This document shows positions 11,612 through 20,168 of a stretch of DNA of 64,000 nucleotides, piece by piece. Numbering within the stretch: the stretch's first letter is position 1; each line of letters opens with the position of its first letter. Origin of the DNA: CADCUY01 sp964242735 (GTDB lineage Bacteria > Actinomycetota > Actinomycetes > Actinomycetales > Quadrisphaeraceae); the NCBI GenBank assembly GCA_964242735.1, contig CAXTAK010000014.1, positions 40,129 through 104,128 on the forward strand, in the 5' to 3' direction. The position numbers and the translations under genes are program-made. The notes beneath the pieces were generated by a model. It searched no databases. It saw only the letters and a list, made by a program, of their open reading frames with translations, and was not told where the DNA came from.

Positions 11612-12001
11612 TCACGCATCGTGGACCCGCAGGGGTGTCCACCGCCCGAGCACGTCGTAGTCCCGGTCGGCGTGGAGGACCGGGACGCCCTCCCGGACGG
11701 CCACCGCCGCGATCAGGCAGTCGATGAGCTTGCGCACCGTCTCGCCGTTCAGGCGGCACGCGCGGTACAGGCCCGCCGCTGCGGCGTAGTCCGTACCCCT
11801 GACCGGCAGCAGGTCCGCCCGCGCGAGCAGGCTGCGCAGCTGCGAGAGGTGCCTGTCGTCACGAGCACCGGCCAGGACCTCCATGACCACGGGCTCGGTC
11901 ACGGCGAGCCCGCCAGGCAGCAGGCGGTCGAGCTCGGCGTCGACCGCGGAGCCCGTGCCGCGCAGGAACTCCACCCACGCTGAGGTGTCGGCCAGGATCA
12001 C
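11612..12001 (-). CDS. vapC: PIN-domain ribonuclease toxin, VapC family
   Basis: 129 aa, the usual VapC length. Acidic metal-binding residues of the PIN fold are in place: Asp in ILADTSAWVEF, Glu in EPVVMEVLAGARD, and the late Asp residues in LIDCLIAAVA and LHADRDYDVL. VapC toxins cleave tRNA or rRNA and are held inactive by their cognate VapB. The GTG start overlaps the vapB stop by 4 bp (GTGA), so toxin translation depends on antitoxin translation. All catalytic residues look intact, so it should be active. Confidence 0.92.
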   Translation of the reverse strand: MILADTSAWVEFLRGTGSAVDAELDRLLPGGLAVTEPVVMEVLAGARDDRHLSQLRSLLARADLLPVRGTDYAAAAGLYRACRLNGETVRKLIDCLIAAVAVREGVPVLHADRDYDVLGRWTPLRVHDA

Positions 12002-12201
12002 GGTGCCTCGCGGGTGCCCCTCATCTCTTCCAGGTCACCGTCCCAGCCGCTGCCCCTCATGCTCCGCGCCTGGTCCAGGCTCATCCGGGTCGAGAGCTCA
12101 CGCAGGGCGAAGTTGACAGCGTCCCGCTTCGTGGCCAGGCCCCAGCGGCCCATGACCGCAGCCACGGCCTCGTCGTCGAGGTCGATGTTGGTGCGTGTCA
12201 T
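11998..12201 (-). CDS. vapB: VapB-type antitoxin
   Basis: 67 aa starting MTRTNIDLDDEAV, a typical ribbon-helix-helix DNA-binding N terminus (residues about 1-45: TRTNIDLDDEAV, AVMGRWGLATKRDAVNFAL). The charged C-terminal tail with RGSGWDGDLEEMR matches the toxin-binding motif of actinobacterial VapB. ATG at 12201 is preferred over an in-frame upstream codon because the alternative would read through the palindromic operator. Confidence 0.9.
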   Translation of the reverse strand: MTRTNIDLDDEAVAAVMGRWGLATKRDAVNFALRELSTRMSLDQARSMRGSGWDGDLEEMRGTREAP

Positions 12202-12218
12202 GTGCACAACGTACACAT
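12200..12218. promoter_or_regulatory. Imperfect palindrome at the vapB start, likely VapBC operator
   Basis: ATGTGCACaacGTACACAT has 8-base arms matching at seven positions and abuts the vapB ATG. Ribbon-helix-helix antitoxins bind such dyads to repress their own operon. The closeness to the ATG suggests a leaderless or near-leaderless transcript. Confidence 0.55.
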
Positions 12219-12228
12219 CGTGCGGGTG

Positions 12229-13230
12229 TCACGCCCCCCAGCGCAGCGCCGGGGTGGAGACCGGGGCGTCCCACAGCTCCAGCAGGTCACCCTCGAGGCG
12301 CATCAGGGTCACCGACGCCCCCGCCATGTCGAGGGAGGTGACGAAGGAGCCCACCAGCGAGCGCGCCACGGTGACGCCGGCCGCGGCCAGCAGCTCCGCC
12401 ACCTCGCCGTGGAGGAGGTACAGCTCCAGCTGCGGAGTGCCGCCGAGGCCGTTGGTCACCGCGATGACCTCGTCGCCGCGCTCGAAGGGCAGGTCGGCCA
12501 GCACCGGCTCGAGCAGCTGCCGCGCCAGCTCGGCGGCGCTCGCCATCGGCACTCGACGGCGTCCGGGCTCGCCGTGGATGCCCACGCCGAGCTCCACCTC
12601 GCCGTCGGGCAGGTCGAACAGCGGGCGCCCGACCGCCGGCACGGTCGCGGAGGTCAGCGCCAGGCCCATGCTGCGACCGGCGTCGGCGGCGCGGCGCGCC
12701 ACGGCAGTGACCTCGGCGAGGGAGCGGCCCTGCGCGGCGGCCGCGCCCGCGAGCTTCTCCACCAGCAGGGTGACCCCCGTCCCGCGGCGCCCGGCGGTGT
12801 AGGAGCTGTCCTCGACCGCCACGTCGTCGGCGACGAGCACCGAGGTCACCTCGGTGCCGGCGTCGGCCGCGGCCAGCTCGGCGGCCATCTCGAAGTTCAT
12901 GACGTCGCCGGTGTAGTTCTTCACCAGCTGCAGCACCCCGGCGCCGCCGTCGGCGCCGGTGATCGCCGCGAGCACCTGGTCGGCGCTGGGGGAGGCGAAG
13001 ACCTGCCCGCACACGGCGGCGTCGAGCATCCCCGGCCCGACGAAGCCCGCGTGGAGGGGTTCGTGGCCGCTGCCCCCGCCGGAGATCACGCTCACCCTGC
13101 CCGGCTGCGGCCCCGCGGCGCGGTAGACCACGGCGTTCTCGTGGTCGACGCGCAGCTCGGGGTGCGCCGCGGCCACGCCCCTCAGGGCGTCGGCGACGAC
13201 GGTGGTGGGGTCGTTGACGAACTTCTTCAC
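12229..13230 (-). CDS. dhaK: Dihydroxyacetone kinase subunit DhaK
   Basis: 333 aa. It binds dihydroxyacetone through a covalent hemiaminal to a histidine; GIHGEPGRRR near residue 219 supplies it. SGGGSGHEPLHAGFVG near residue 50 and NYTGDVMNFEMA near 110 are hallmark DhaK segments. A GGAGGAGCC ribosome-binding site precedes the GTG start. DhaK normally works with DhaL (nucleotide binding) and, in phosphotransferase-linked systems, DhaM. Neither is adjacent, so this copy is an orphan, either served by DhaL elsewhere or a DhaK-like paralogue. It is divergent from the next gene. Confidence 0.92.
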   Translation of the reverse strand: MKKFVNDPTTVVADALRGVAAAHPELRVDHENAVVYRAAGPQPGRVSVISGGGSGHEPLHAGFVGPGMLDAAVCGQVFASPSADQVLAAITGADGGAGVLQLVKNYTGDVMNFEMAAELAAADAGTEVTSVLVADDVAVEDSSYTAGRRGTGVTLLVEKLAGAAAAQGRSLAEVTAVARRAADAGRSMGLALTSATVPAVGRPLFDLPDGEVELGVGIHGEPGRRRVPMASAAELARQLLEPVLADLPFERGDEVIAVTNGLGGTPQLELYLLHGEVAELLAAAGVTVARSLVGSFVTSLDMAGASVTLMRLEGDLLELWDAPVSTPALRWGA

Positions 13231-13337
13231 GGCGGCTCCTCCGGTGCGTGGGTCGTCGTCGACCCGCGCACTGCCTAGCGGGGCCGTTCGGGGCCCGTCA
13301 AGGGGCGGGCTCGCCGGCGCGGCCTAGTCTCGAACAC

Positions 13338-13730
13338 GTGTCTGGTCCCATGGCTCGCGGTCCGCTCGGCTGGCCCGCCGGGGTGCGCCCGCCCGACGCC
13401 GAGGACTGGGTCGAGAGCGCGCGCGCGTGGCTGCTCGACCTCTGCCCGCACGACTACCGCGCCCACCCGGTGATCACCCGCCACCCCGTGGTGCTCGCCC
13501 GGCTCGCGGTGCACCACGTCGCCGGGCAGCTGAACGCCCAGCGCGCGGCGGTCGCGACCCTGCGCCAGGACCTCGCGGGCGCCGTCGCGCTGGCCCTGAT
13601 CGACGTCGGCGTCGTGGAGGCGGCGCTGGCGGCCCTGCACAGCGAGCAGGTCAGGCTGGCCGCCGCGAGCCGCGGCGCGCTGGTGGTGGAGCAGGCGCTG
13701 CGCGGGCAGCGCCGCGCGCCACGGCTGTGA
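13338..13730 (+). CDS. Conserved-looking hypothetical protein upstream of dxs
   Basis: 130 aa, soluble, helical, Ala/Val-rich, containing CPHDYRAHPVITRHPVVLARLAVHHV as two separate recognisable stretches and no known domain that I can name. GTG 13338 (MSGPMARGPLGW) is taken because the upstream part of the open frame is low-complexity intergenic sequence. It lies 66 bp before dxs in the same direction and may share its transcript. Function unknown. Confidence 0.7.
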   Translation: MSGPMARGPLGWPAGVRPPDAEDWVESARAWLLDLCPHDYRAHPVITRHPVVLARLAVHHVAGQLNAQRAAVATLRQDLAGAVALALIDVGVVEAALAALHSEQVRLAAASRGALVVEQALRGQRRAPRL

Positions 13731-13796
13731 CGCCCCGCTGGCCCGCGGGAGGTGCTCGCAGGGCGCCCCGGGAGGGGGACGATCTAGACTCGGCGC

Positions 13797-15740
13797 ATGC
13801 GACTGCTCGGGAAGGTCAGCGGTCCCGACGACCTCAAGGCCCTCTCGCCCATGGAGGTCCGCGCCCTCGCCGAGGAGATCCGCACCTTCCTCGTCCACGA
13901 GGTCTCCCGCACCGGCGGCCACCTCGGGCCGAACCTCGGGGTCGTCGAGCTGACCCTGGCCGTGCACCGCGTCTTCGACTCCCCGCGCGACACCGTCGTC
14001 TTCGACACCGGCCACCAGGCGTACGTGCACAAGCTGCTGACCGGGCGGCAGGACTTCTCCGCACTGCGCAAGCGCGATGGCCTGTCCGGGTACCCCAGCC
14101 GGGCGGAGTCGGCCCACGACGTGGTCGAGAACTCCCACGCGTCGACGTCGCTGAGCTGGGCCGACGGCATCGCGCGCGGCAACATCCTCCAGGGCCGCGA
14201 CCACCACGTGGTGGCGGTCGTCGGTGACGGGGCGCTCACCGGGGGCATGGCGTGGGAGGCGCTGAACAACATCGCCACCTCCCGACACCGCATCGTCATC
14301 GTCGTCAACGACAACGGCCGCTCCTACGCCCCGACCATCGGGGGGATGGCGCACCACCTGTCCACGCTGCGCACCACGCGCGGGTACGAGCGGTTCCTCG
14401 ACTGGGGCAGGTCGGCGCTGCACCGCGGCGGCGCCCCGGGGAAGCTGGCCTACGACACCCTGCACGGGATGAAGAAGGGCCTGAAGGACGTCGTCGCGCC
14501 CCAGGGACTCTTCGAGGACCTCGGGCTGAAGTACGTCGGACCCGTCGACGGTCACGACGCAGAGGCCCTCGAGCACGCCCTCGCCCGCGCCAGGGCCTTC
14601 GACGGGCCGGTGATCGTCCACGCGATGACCCGCAAGGGCAACGGCTTCTCCGCCGCGGAGCTCGACGACGTCGACCGCATGCACGCCGTCGGCGTGATCG
14701 ACCCCGACACCGGCCAGGCGATCAGCAGCGGCAGCAGCGCCCCCACGTGGACCTCGCTGTTCGGGGACGCCGTCCTCGAGCAGGCGCGGGCCCGCCCCGA
14801 GGTGGTGGCCCTGACCGCGGCGATGCTCGTGCCGGTGGGCCTGGCGAAGATGGCCGCGGAGCTGCCCGCCCGCGTCGTCGACGTGGGCATCGCCGAGCAG
14901 CACGCCGTCGCCTCAGCGGCGGGCATGGCCTACACCGGCCTGCACCCGGTGGTCGCGGTGTACTCCACCTTCCTCACCCGGGCGCTCGACCAGGTGGTGC
15001 TCGACGTCGCGCTGCACGGCGCCGGCGTCACCTTCGTCCTCGACCGTGCCGGGGTGACGGGCCCGGACGGACCCAGCCACTACGGCATCTGGGACATGTC
15101 CCTGCTGGGCATCGTCCCGGGGCTGCGGCTGGCGGCGCCGCGGGACGGCGCGCGGCTGCGCGAGGCGCTGGGCCAGGCGCTCGACGTCGGTGACGCCCCC
15201 ACCGTCCTGCGGTTCCCCACCGGGGGCGTGGTGCCCGACGTCGAGGCGCTGGAGCGCCTCGGCGGTGCCGCTGGGGCAGGCGCTGCGAGTGGCCCGACGG
15301 GCGCCGTGGACGTGCTGGCGCGCGGTGAGGGCAGCGACGTCCTGGTCGTGGCCGTGGGCGCCATGGTCGCCCTGGGCCTGGACGTCGCGCACCGCCTGGC
15401 CGCTCAGGGCATCGACGCGACCGTCGTCGACCCGCTGTGGGCGCTCCCGGTGCCGGCGCCGCTGCTCGACCTCGCCCGCGCGCACCGCCTGGTGGTCACC
15501 ATCGAGGACGGCGTGGAGCAGGGCGGCATCGGCAGCCAGGTCACCCGCGTGCTCGCCGCGGCCGACGTGAGCGTGCCGGTGCAGGTGGTGGGGGTGCCGG
15601 TGGCGTTCCACGCCCACGGCACCCGGGCGCAGGTGCTCACCTCGGCGGGGCTGACGGGCCAGGGCGTGGCGCGCGCGGTCGCCGAGCGGGTGGCGCGCCT
15701 GGACGCCGCGGCGAGCGACCAGGCGCGCGTCTCGCCCTAG
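13797..15740 (+). CDS. dxs: 1-deoxy-D-xylulose-5-phosphate synthase
   Basis: 647 aa thiamine-diphosphate enzyme condensing pyruvate and glyceraldehyde 3-phosphate, first step of the MEP isoprenoid pathway. The ThDP/Mg motif GDGALTGGMAWEALNN begins near residue 143. The transketolase central domain carries VDVGIAEQHAV with the catalytic glutamate and DRAGVTGPDGPSHYG follows. Full family length with ATG start MRLLGKVSGPDDLK. It ends overlapping, by 4 bp, the end of the convergent gene at 15737. Confidence 0.97.
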   Translation: MRLLGKVSGPDDLKALSPMEVRALAEEIRTFLVHEVSRTGGHLGPNLGVVELTLAVHRVFDSPRDTVVFDTGHQAYVHKLLTGRQDFSALRKRDGLSGYPSRAESAHDVVENSHASTSLSWADGIARGNILQGRDHHVVAVVGDGALTGGMAWEALNNIATSRHRIVIVVNDNGRSYAPTIGGMAHHLSTLRTTRGYERFLDWGRSALHRGGAPGKLAYDTLHGMKKGLKDVVAPQGLFEDLGLKYVGPVDGHDAEALEHALARARAFDGPVIVHAMTRKGNGFSAAELDDVDRMHAVGVIDPDTGQAISSGSSAPTWTSLFGDAVLEQARARPEVVALTAAMLVPVGLAKMAAELPARVVDVGIAEQHAVASAAGMAYTGLHPVVAVYSTFLTRALDQVVLDVALHGAGVTFVLDRAGVTGPDGPSHYGIWDMSLLGIVPGLRLAAPRDGARLREALGQALDVGDAPTVLRFPTGGVVPDVEALERLGGAAGAGAASGPTGAVDVLARGEGSDVLVVAVGAMVALGLDVAHRLAAQGIDATVVDPLWALPVPAPLLDLARAHRLVVTIEDGVEQGGIGSQVTRVLAAADVSVPVQVVGVPVAFHAHGTRAQVLTSAGLTGQGVARAVAERVARLDAAASDQARVSP

Positions 15741-16696
15741 GGGCGGTGCCCGCGCGAGACCTCGTCGGCAGTGACGAGCAGCGCCCACGGCACACCGCGG
15801 TCGCGCGGCGCCGTCGCCGACCACGCCGCGAGCAGGAAGTCGGACTCGACGCGGCGCGTGTCGCACCAGCCGCGGGTGCGATCCGGTGCCGCCACCACCG
15901 CCATGCCGATGGGGTCTCTGTCGGCGAGCACGCGGCGCACCGGGCTCGTGGCGAGCAGGGTCAGCACGTCGCAACCGCCGACCGGGCGCAGCACCAGCGC
16001 CCGGGCGGCGTCCGGCCCGCCCCGGGTGGTGCGCCTGCTGCCGTCGAGGCGGGCGCCGGCCCCGTCGACACCGTCGGGGTGCCCGGGTGCACCGAGGTCC
16101 CGGCTCACCCGGCGTGCGCAGAGCGCGCCCATGCGCAGCGCGTGCTCGTCGCACGCGGCCCACACGGCGTCGAGGTCGGCGGCGTCCAGGCCGGCTGCGG
16201 CTGCGGCGTCGGGCCACAGCGGCTCGGCGATCCGCGTGCCGGGGAGCACCAGGCCCACGCCCACCTCCAGGACCCCGCCGGGCACCCGAGCCCTCACCCA
16301 TCCCGTGCCCGGGCCGGGGTGGAGCTGCCCGCCGACGACCACCGCCACCGCCCGGGCGCCGTCGCGGACGAGGCCGGCAGGGTCGGCCGCCGTGGCGATC
16401 GCCGCGTGCGTGCGCAGCCACCCCACCAGGCGCGCGCGCGCCTGCGGGGATCCGGCCGACCAGGGGCCGATCACCGCGGCGGCCGCGGCCCACGGCAGGT
16501 GGACCCTCCGCGGCGGTCCCGCCGCACGGGTCACCTCCAGGACCATCCCGCCGTCCCCGGGCACCAGGTCAGCGCTGCCCGCACCTCCAGCGTCGTCGGC
16601 GCCGGTGACGTCGTCGAGGACGCTGACCGCCAGCAGCGCCCGGCGCGCCTCACCAGTGGCGTCGCGGGTGAGGTGCTCTCCAGGAGGGATGGTCAC
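15737..16696 (-). CDS. Hypothetical protein, 319 aa
   Basis: Unrecognised soluble protein with no signal peptide or membrane segment. It has an Ala/Val-rich middle (HLPWAAAAAVIGPWSAG, GARAVAVVVGGQLHPGPG), five or so cysteines, and a C terminus with VESDFLLAAWSATAPRDRG. Codon use is typical for the genome. Its 3' end overlaps that of dxs tail-to-tail. Function unknown; I see no catalytic motif. Confidence 0.7.
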   Translation of the reverse strand: MTIPPGEHLTRDATGEARRALLAVSVLDDVTGADDAGGAGSADLVPGDGGMVLEVTRAAGPPRRVHLPWAAAAAVIGPWSAGSPQARARLVGWLRTHAAIATAADPAGLVRDGARAVAVVVGGQLHPGPGTGWVRARVPGGVLEVGVGLVLPGTRIAEPLWPDAAAAAGLDAADLDAVWAACDEHALRMGALCARRVSRDLGAPGHPDGVDGAGARLDGSRRTTRGGPDAARALVLRPVGGCDVLTLLATSPVRRVLADRDPIGMAVVAAPDRTRGWCDTRRVESDFLLAAWSATAPRDRGVPWALLVTADEVSRGHRP

Positions 16697-16720
16697 GCTG
16701 CGACGCTATTCACGCACGCT

Positions 16721-16755
16721 GCGGCGGCACGGGGTCGAGACCCCCGTTCCGCCGC
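16721..16755. terminator. Hairpin between the LmeA-like gene and the 319-aa gene
   Basis: A 14-bp GC-rich stem with one mismatch, arms starting GCGGCGGCACGGGG and ending CCCCCGTTCCGCCGC, very short loop. It lies 80 bp after the minus-strand LmeA-like gene and 25 bp before the start of the next minus-strand gene, so it probably separates the two transcripts. Confidence 0.6.
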
Positions 16756-16834
16756 GTGCGCCGCAAGAACCGACCTGCCGGATAAACCCATGACACAGCG
16801 TCACAACGGGCTGCGCAGAGCGAGGGTGCGCGGA

Positions 16835-17602
16835 TCAGCGGGCGGGCACCGGCAGCGCTGCCCGGGTGAGGTCTGCCTGCACCACGAGCCCGTCCGGGGC
16901 CACGGTGATCCTGCGCAGGTCCACCCCCGGTGGCACCTGGTCAGCGCCGACCTCCACGCCGTCGAGCAGCGAGGTGAAGCGCGTGACACCGAAGCTGTCG
17001 AGGGTCGAGCGCACGTCGGCGACGGCGAGCTCCCGACCGGCGAGGGAGACCCTCTGCGGGCGCAGCACGACGCCCCGCCCCGCCAGCTCCGGCACCGCGG
17101 TCAGCGTCAGGTCGAGCTGGCGACCCAGCACCGGCACGGTGGTGGCCGCGCGCACCCCGTCGCGCTCGGCGGTGAAGCGCACGGTCGCCCCGGTGGCCGC
17201 CGACGCCCGCGCCTCGAGCACCGACCACGGCACGAGCGCCCGCGCCGACCCGCTGCCGACGGTGACCGTGCCGCGGCGACCGAGCAGCACGCGGTGCGGC
17301 ACGCGGACGTCACGCAGGTCCACCTGCACGCCCTCCACGGTGGTGCCCTCGTTGGTCAGCTCGGGCGTGGTGATGATGGCGAGGTCGTAGCGCCCGCGCA
17401 GGGCCTGCCACAGGAACCACGGCCCTCCGAGCACGACGGTGGGCGGCTGTGGCAGCGCCAGCTCGCGCTGCACCTGCGCGGCCACGAGTCCGCTGGCGCT
17501 CTCGCGGGCCTCCCGGTCGAGCGTCCGCGCACTGAGCGCCCCAGCCACCGCGAGCACCGCGAAGAGCCCGAGCAGCACCCACCGCCCGCGCGGCCGGCCC
17601 AT
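16835..17602 (-). CDS. LmeA-family (DUF2993) phospholipid-binding protein
   Basis: About 255 aa from ATG 17602 (MGRPRGRWVLLGLF). A single N-terminal hydrophobic segment (residues about 8-28) acts as anchor or uncleaved signal. The DUF2993 body follows: ESASGLVAAQVQRELAL, PTVVLGGPWFLWQALRGRY, a run of beta strands, and SFGVTRFTSLLDGVEV. The mycobacterial family member LmeA is a periplasmic lipid-binding protein involved in lipomannan maturation; an envelope lipid role is therefore likely here. Sequence upstream of the ATG consists of 15-bp tandem repeats ending in an assembly gap, so a longer N terminus cannot be ruled out. Confidence 0.8.
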   Translation of the reverse strand: MGRPRGRWVLLGLFAVLAVAGALSARTLDREARESASGLVAAQVQRELALPQPPTVVLGGPWFLWQALRGRYDLAIITTPELTNEGTTVEGVQVDLRDVRVPHRVLLGRRGTVTVGSGSARALVPWSVLEARASAATGATVRFTAERDGVRAATTVPVLGRQLDLTLTAVPELAGRGVVLRPQRVSLAGRELAVADVRSTLDSFGVTRFTSLLDGVEVGADQVPPGVDLRRITVAPDGLVVQADLTRAALPVPAR

Positions 17603-17650
17603 GCCACGGCCAGCCCCTCGGCCACCCACCGCTCGCTCCGCACTCCGCCG

Positions 17651-17690
17651 GCCCACCGTCGCCCCGCCCACCGTCGCCCCGCCCACCGTC
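17651..17690. repeat. 15-bp GC-rich tandem repeats running into an assembly gap
   Basis: The unit GCCCACCGTCGCCCC occurs two and two-thirds times up to the first N, and related units (CGCCCACCGTCCCCCGG) continue after the gap to about 17821. The array almost certainly caused the break in assembly, so its true length is unknown. It lies between fadB and the LmeA-like gene. Confidence 0.75.
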
Positions 17691-17790
17691 NNNNNNNNNN
17701 NNNNNNNNNNNNNNNNNNNNNNNNNNNNNNNNNNNNNNNNNNNNNNNNNNNNNNNNNNNNNNNNNNNNNNNNNNNNNNNNNNNNNNNNNN
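17691..17790. other. Assembly gap, exactly 100 N
   Basis: A run of exactly 100 N is a conventional placeholder for a gap of unknown size. Real sequence here is probably more of the flanking 15-bp repeat. Confidence 0.95.
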
Positions 17791-17846
17791 CTGTCACTCC
17801 GCCCACCGTCCCCCGGCCCACCGCCCGGGTGTCGGGGCCGCCCGTG

Positions 17847-20168
17847 CTACGCACGAGCGCCGGCCGTCCCGGGGGCGGCACTCACGGGGGCGGTGGGCAC
17901 GGAGGCGACGCCCTCGGGCAGGAACCGCTGCCCGGTGGCGCGCTCGGCCACCCCCGAGCGGTCCAGGTACGGCAGCAACCCCCCCAGGTGCGCGGGCCAC
18001 CCCAGCCCCAGCAGCAGGCACAGGTCGATGTCGCGGGGGTCGGCGACCACGCCCTCCTCCAGCATCGTGCGCGCCTCCTGCGCGAGCGCGACCAGCGCCC
18101 GTTCCCGCACCTGCTCGGCGCTGGACGGGGAGTCGCCGAGGTCGAGCACCGCCGTCACCCGTGGATCGACCACCCCGGCCGCCGGGGTACCGGTGCCGCC
18201 AGCGGCACCGGCAGCGCCACCGCCAGGGGCCTCCGCCCAGATGCCGGGCAAGCCGGCCGCCACGACGCTCGCGATGGTGGTCGAGGGTGCGAAGCGGTCC
18301 GGGAAGGCGTGCGCGAGGGTCTGCTGCACGTGCAGGGCGACCGCGGGCCCCACCAGGCGCAGCAGGGTGAACGGCGTCATGGGGAGGCCCAGCGGCTCCA
18401 GGGCGCCGTCCGCGACGTCGGCGGGGGTGCCCTCGTCGAACGCCGCGTGCACCTCGCCCATGAAGCGCATGAGCAGCCGGTTGACGACGAAGGCCGGTGC
18501 GTCGGCGACCAGCACGCACGACTTGCCGAGCGTCCTGCCCACGGCGAACGCCGTGGCGAGCGTCGCGTCGTCCGTCTGTGCGGTCCGCGCCACCTCCACC
18601 AGCGGCAGCACCGCGACGGGGTTGAAGAAGTGGAAGCCCACGACCCGCTCCGGGTGTGCCAGGCCCTCCGCCATGGCGGCCACGGACAGGGACGAGGTGT
18701 TCGTGGCCAGCACGCAGGTGGGGGAGACCACCGCCTCCAGCTGGGCGAAGACCTCCCTCTTGACGCTGAGCTCCTCGAAGACCGCCTCGATGACCCAGTC
18801 GGCGCCGGTGAAGGCCTCGGCGTAGGACGTCGACCCGCTGACCAGGGCGGTGAGGCGCTGCGCGGCGTCCGCGCTGAGCCGACCCCTGGCGGCCAGGGCC
18901 GCGAAGCTGTCGCGCACGCGGGCGACCCCGGCGGCGACGCGGTCGGCGTCGAGGTCGGTCAGCACCACGGGTACCCTGAGGCGCTGCACGAACAGCAGGG
19001 CCAGCTGGCTGGCCATCAGCCCCGCCCCCACCACCCCCACGCGGGTGATCGGGCGGGCGAGCGCCGGGTCCGGGGCGCCGGCGGGGCGCTTGGCGCGGCG
19101 CTGGGTGAGGTCGAAGGCGTACAGCGCCGACCGGCACTCCGGGGAGACCAGCATGTCCGCGAGCACCTCGTCCTCGGCCGCGTACCCCGCGTCGGCGCCG
19201 TCCGGGCCGTCATCGGTACGGGCGCGCACCAGCAGGTCCAGGGCGCGGTCGTACGAGGGGGCGGCGCCGTGCAGGCGCTCGTGCGCCCGGGCGCGGGCCA
19301 CGTCCACCGCGCCGTCCCAGGCCGCCGCAGAGCTCGACCCGGCGTGGTCGGTGCGCGGGACCACCACCTGCCCGGTCACCACGCGGGCCGCCCAGCGCAG
19401 GGACTCCTCGAGGAAGTCGGCGGGCTCGAGCAGGACGTCGCCGATGCCCAGGTCCACCGCCGCGGCGCCGGTGAGCGTGCGACCGGCCAGGGGGTCGGTG
19501 ATCACCACCCGCAGCGCCGCCTCGATGCCGATGAGGCGGGGGAGCAGGTGCGTGCCGCCCCAGCCGGGCACCAGTCCCAGGCTGCACTCGGGCAGCCCGA
19601 CCCGACCGGCTCCGGCGCTGACCGTGCGGTGGGTGGCGTGCAGGGCGACTTCCAGCCCGCCGCCGAGGGCGACGCCGTTGACGAAGGCGAAGCTGGGCAC
19701 GGGCGTGCCGTCCGGGCGGCGCAGCTCACCGATGCGGCGCAGCTGCTCGTGCCCCAGGCGTGCCATGGCCAGCGCCTGCGGGCGGGTCGTCAGGCGCGAG
19801 ACGTCGGTGAGGTCGGCGCCGGCGGCGAAGCCGAAGGGCTTGCCGGTGATCGCCACCGCGCCCACCCGCTCCTCCGCGACGAGCGCGTCGACGGCGTCGA
19901 GGGCCGCGCGCATCTCGAGCAGCCCCGCCGCGCTCAGAGTCGTCGGGCGGGTGTGGTCGAGCCCGTCGTCCATGGTGATCAGGGCGAGTGCGCCGGCACC
20001 GGGCGCCAGCGCCCCGAGGTCGACCAGCCGCACCGGGAAGCGGGCGACCGGGCCCCCGCCGGCCGGCCCGCTCAGGTCCAGGAGGTCCTCGGGGCGCACG
20101 GCGTCGGTGCCCGTGGGGGAGGGGCCTCCGCGGGTGCCCGTGGTGGGGGCTCCCGCGGTGGCGGTCAC
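17847..20168 (-). CDS. fadB: Bifunctional enoyl-CoA hydratase / 3-hydroxyacyl-CoA dehydrogenase (beta-oxidation alpha subunit)
   Basis: 773 aa. The N-terminal crotonase domain (to about residue 270) has the oxyanion and acid residues in VALGGGLEVALHATH and GLPECSLGLVPGWGGTH. An NAD-binding fold follows (VGVVGAGLMASQLALLF near residue 330), where the usual GxGxMG reads GLMA, and then two helical HCDH domains (FHFFNPVAVLPLVEV). GTG 20168 overlaps the thiolase stop (GTGA), fixing the start; the longer open frame upstream is antisense shadow of fadA. Together with FadA it carries out hydration, oxidation and thiolysis of acyl-CoA. Confidence 0.94.
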   Translation of the reverse strand: MTATAGAPTTGTRGGPSPTGTDAVRPEDLLDLSGPAGGGPVARFPVRLVDLGALAPGAGALALITMDDGLDHTRPTTLSAAGLLEMRAALDAVDALVAEERVGAVAITGKPFGFAAGADLTDVSRLTTRPQALAMARLGHEQLRRIGELRRPDGTPVPSFAFVNGVALGGGLEVALHATHRTVSAGAGRVGLPECSLGLVPGWGGTHLLPRLIGIEAALRVVITDPLAGRTLTGAAAVDLGIGDVLLEPADFLEESLRWAARVVTGQVVVPRTDHAGSSSAAAWDGAVDVARARAHERLHGAAPSYDRALDLLVRARTDDGPDGADAGYAAEDEVLADMLVSPECRSALYAFDLTQRRAKRPAGAPDPALARPITRVGVVGAGLMASQLALLFVQRLRVPVVLTDLDADRVAAGVARVRDSFAALAARGRLSADAAQRLTALVSGSTSYAEAFTGADWVIEAVFEELSVKREVFAQLEAVVSPTCVLATNTSSLSVAAMAEGLAHPERVVGFHFFNPVAVLPLVEVARTAQTDDATLATAFAVGRTLGKSCVLVADAPAFVVNRLLMRFMGEVHAAFDEGTPADVADGALEPLGLPMTPFTLLRLVGPAVALHVQQTLAHAFPDRFAPSTTIASVVAAGLPGIWAEAPGGGAAGAAGGTGTPAAGVVDPRVTAVLDLGDSPSSAEQVRERALVALAQEARTMLEEGVVADPRDIDLCLLLGLGWPAHLGGLLPYLDRSGVAERATGQRFLPEGVASVPTAPVSAAPGTAGARA

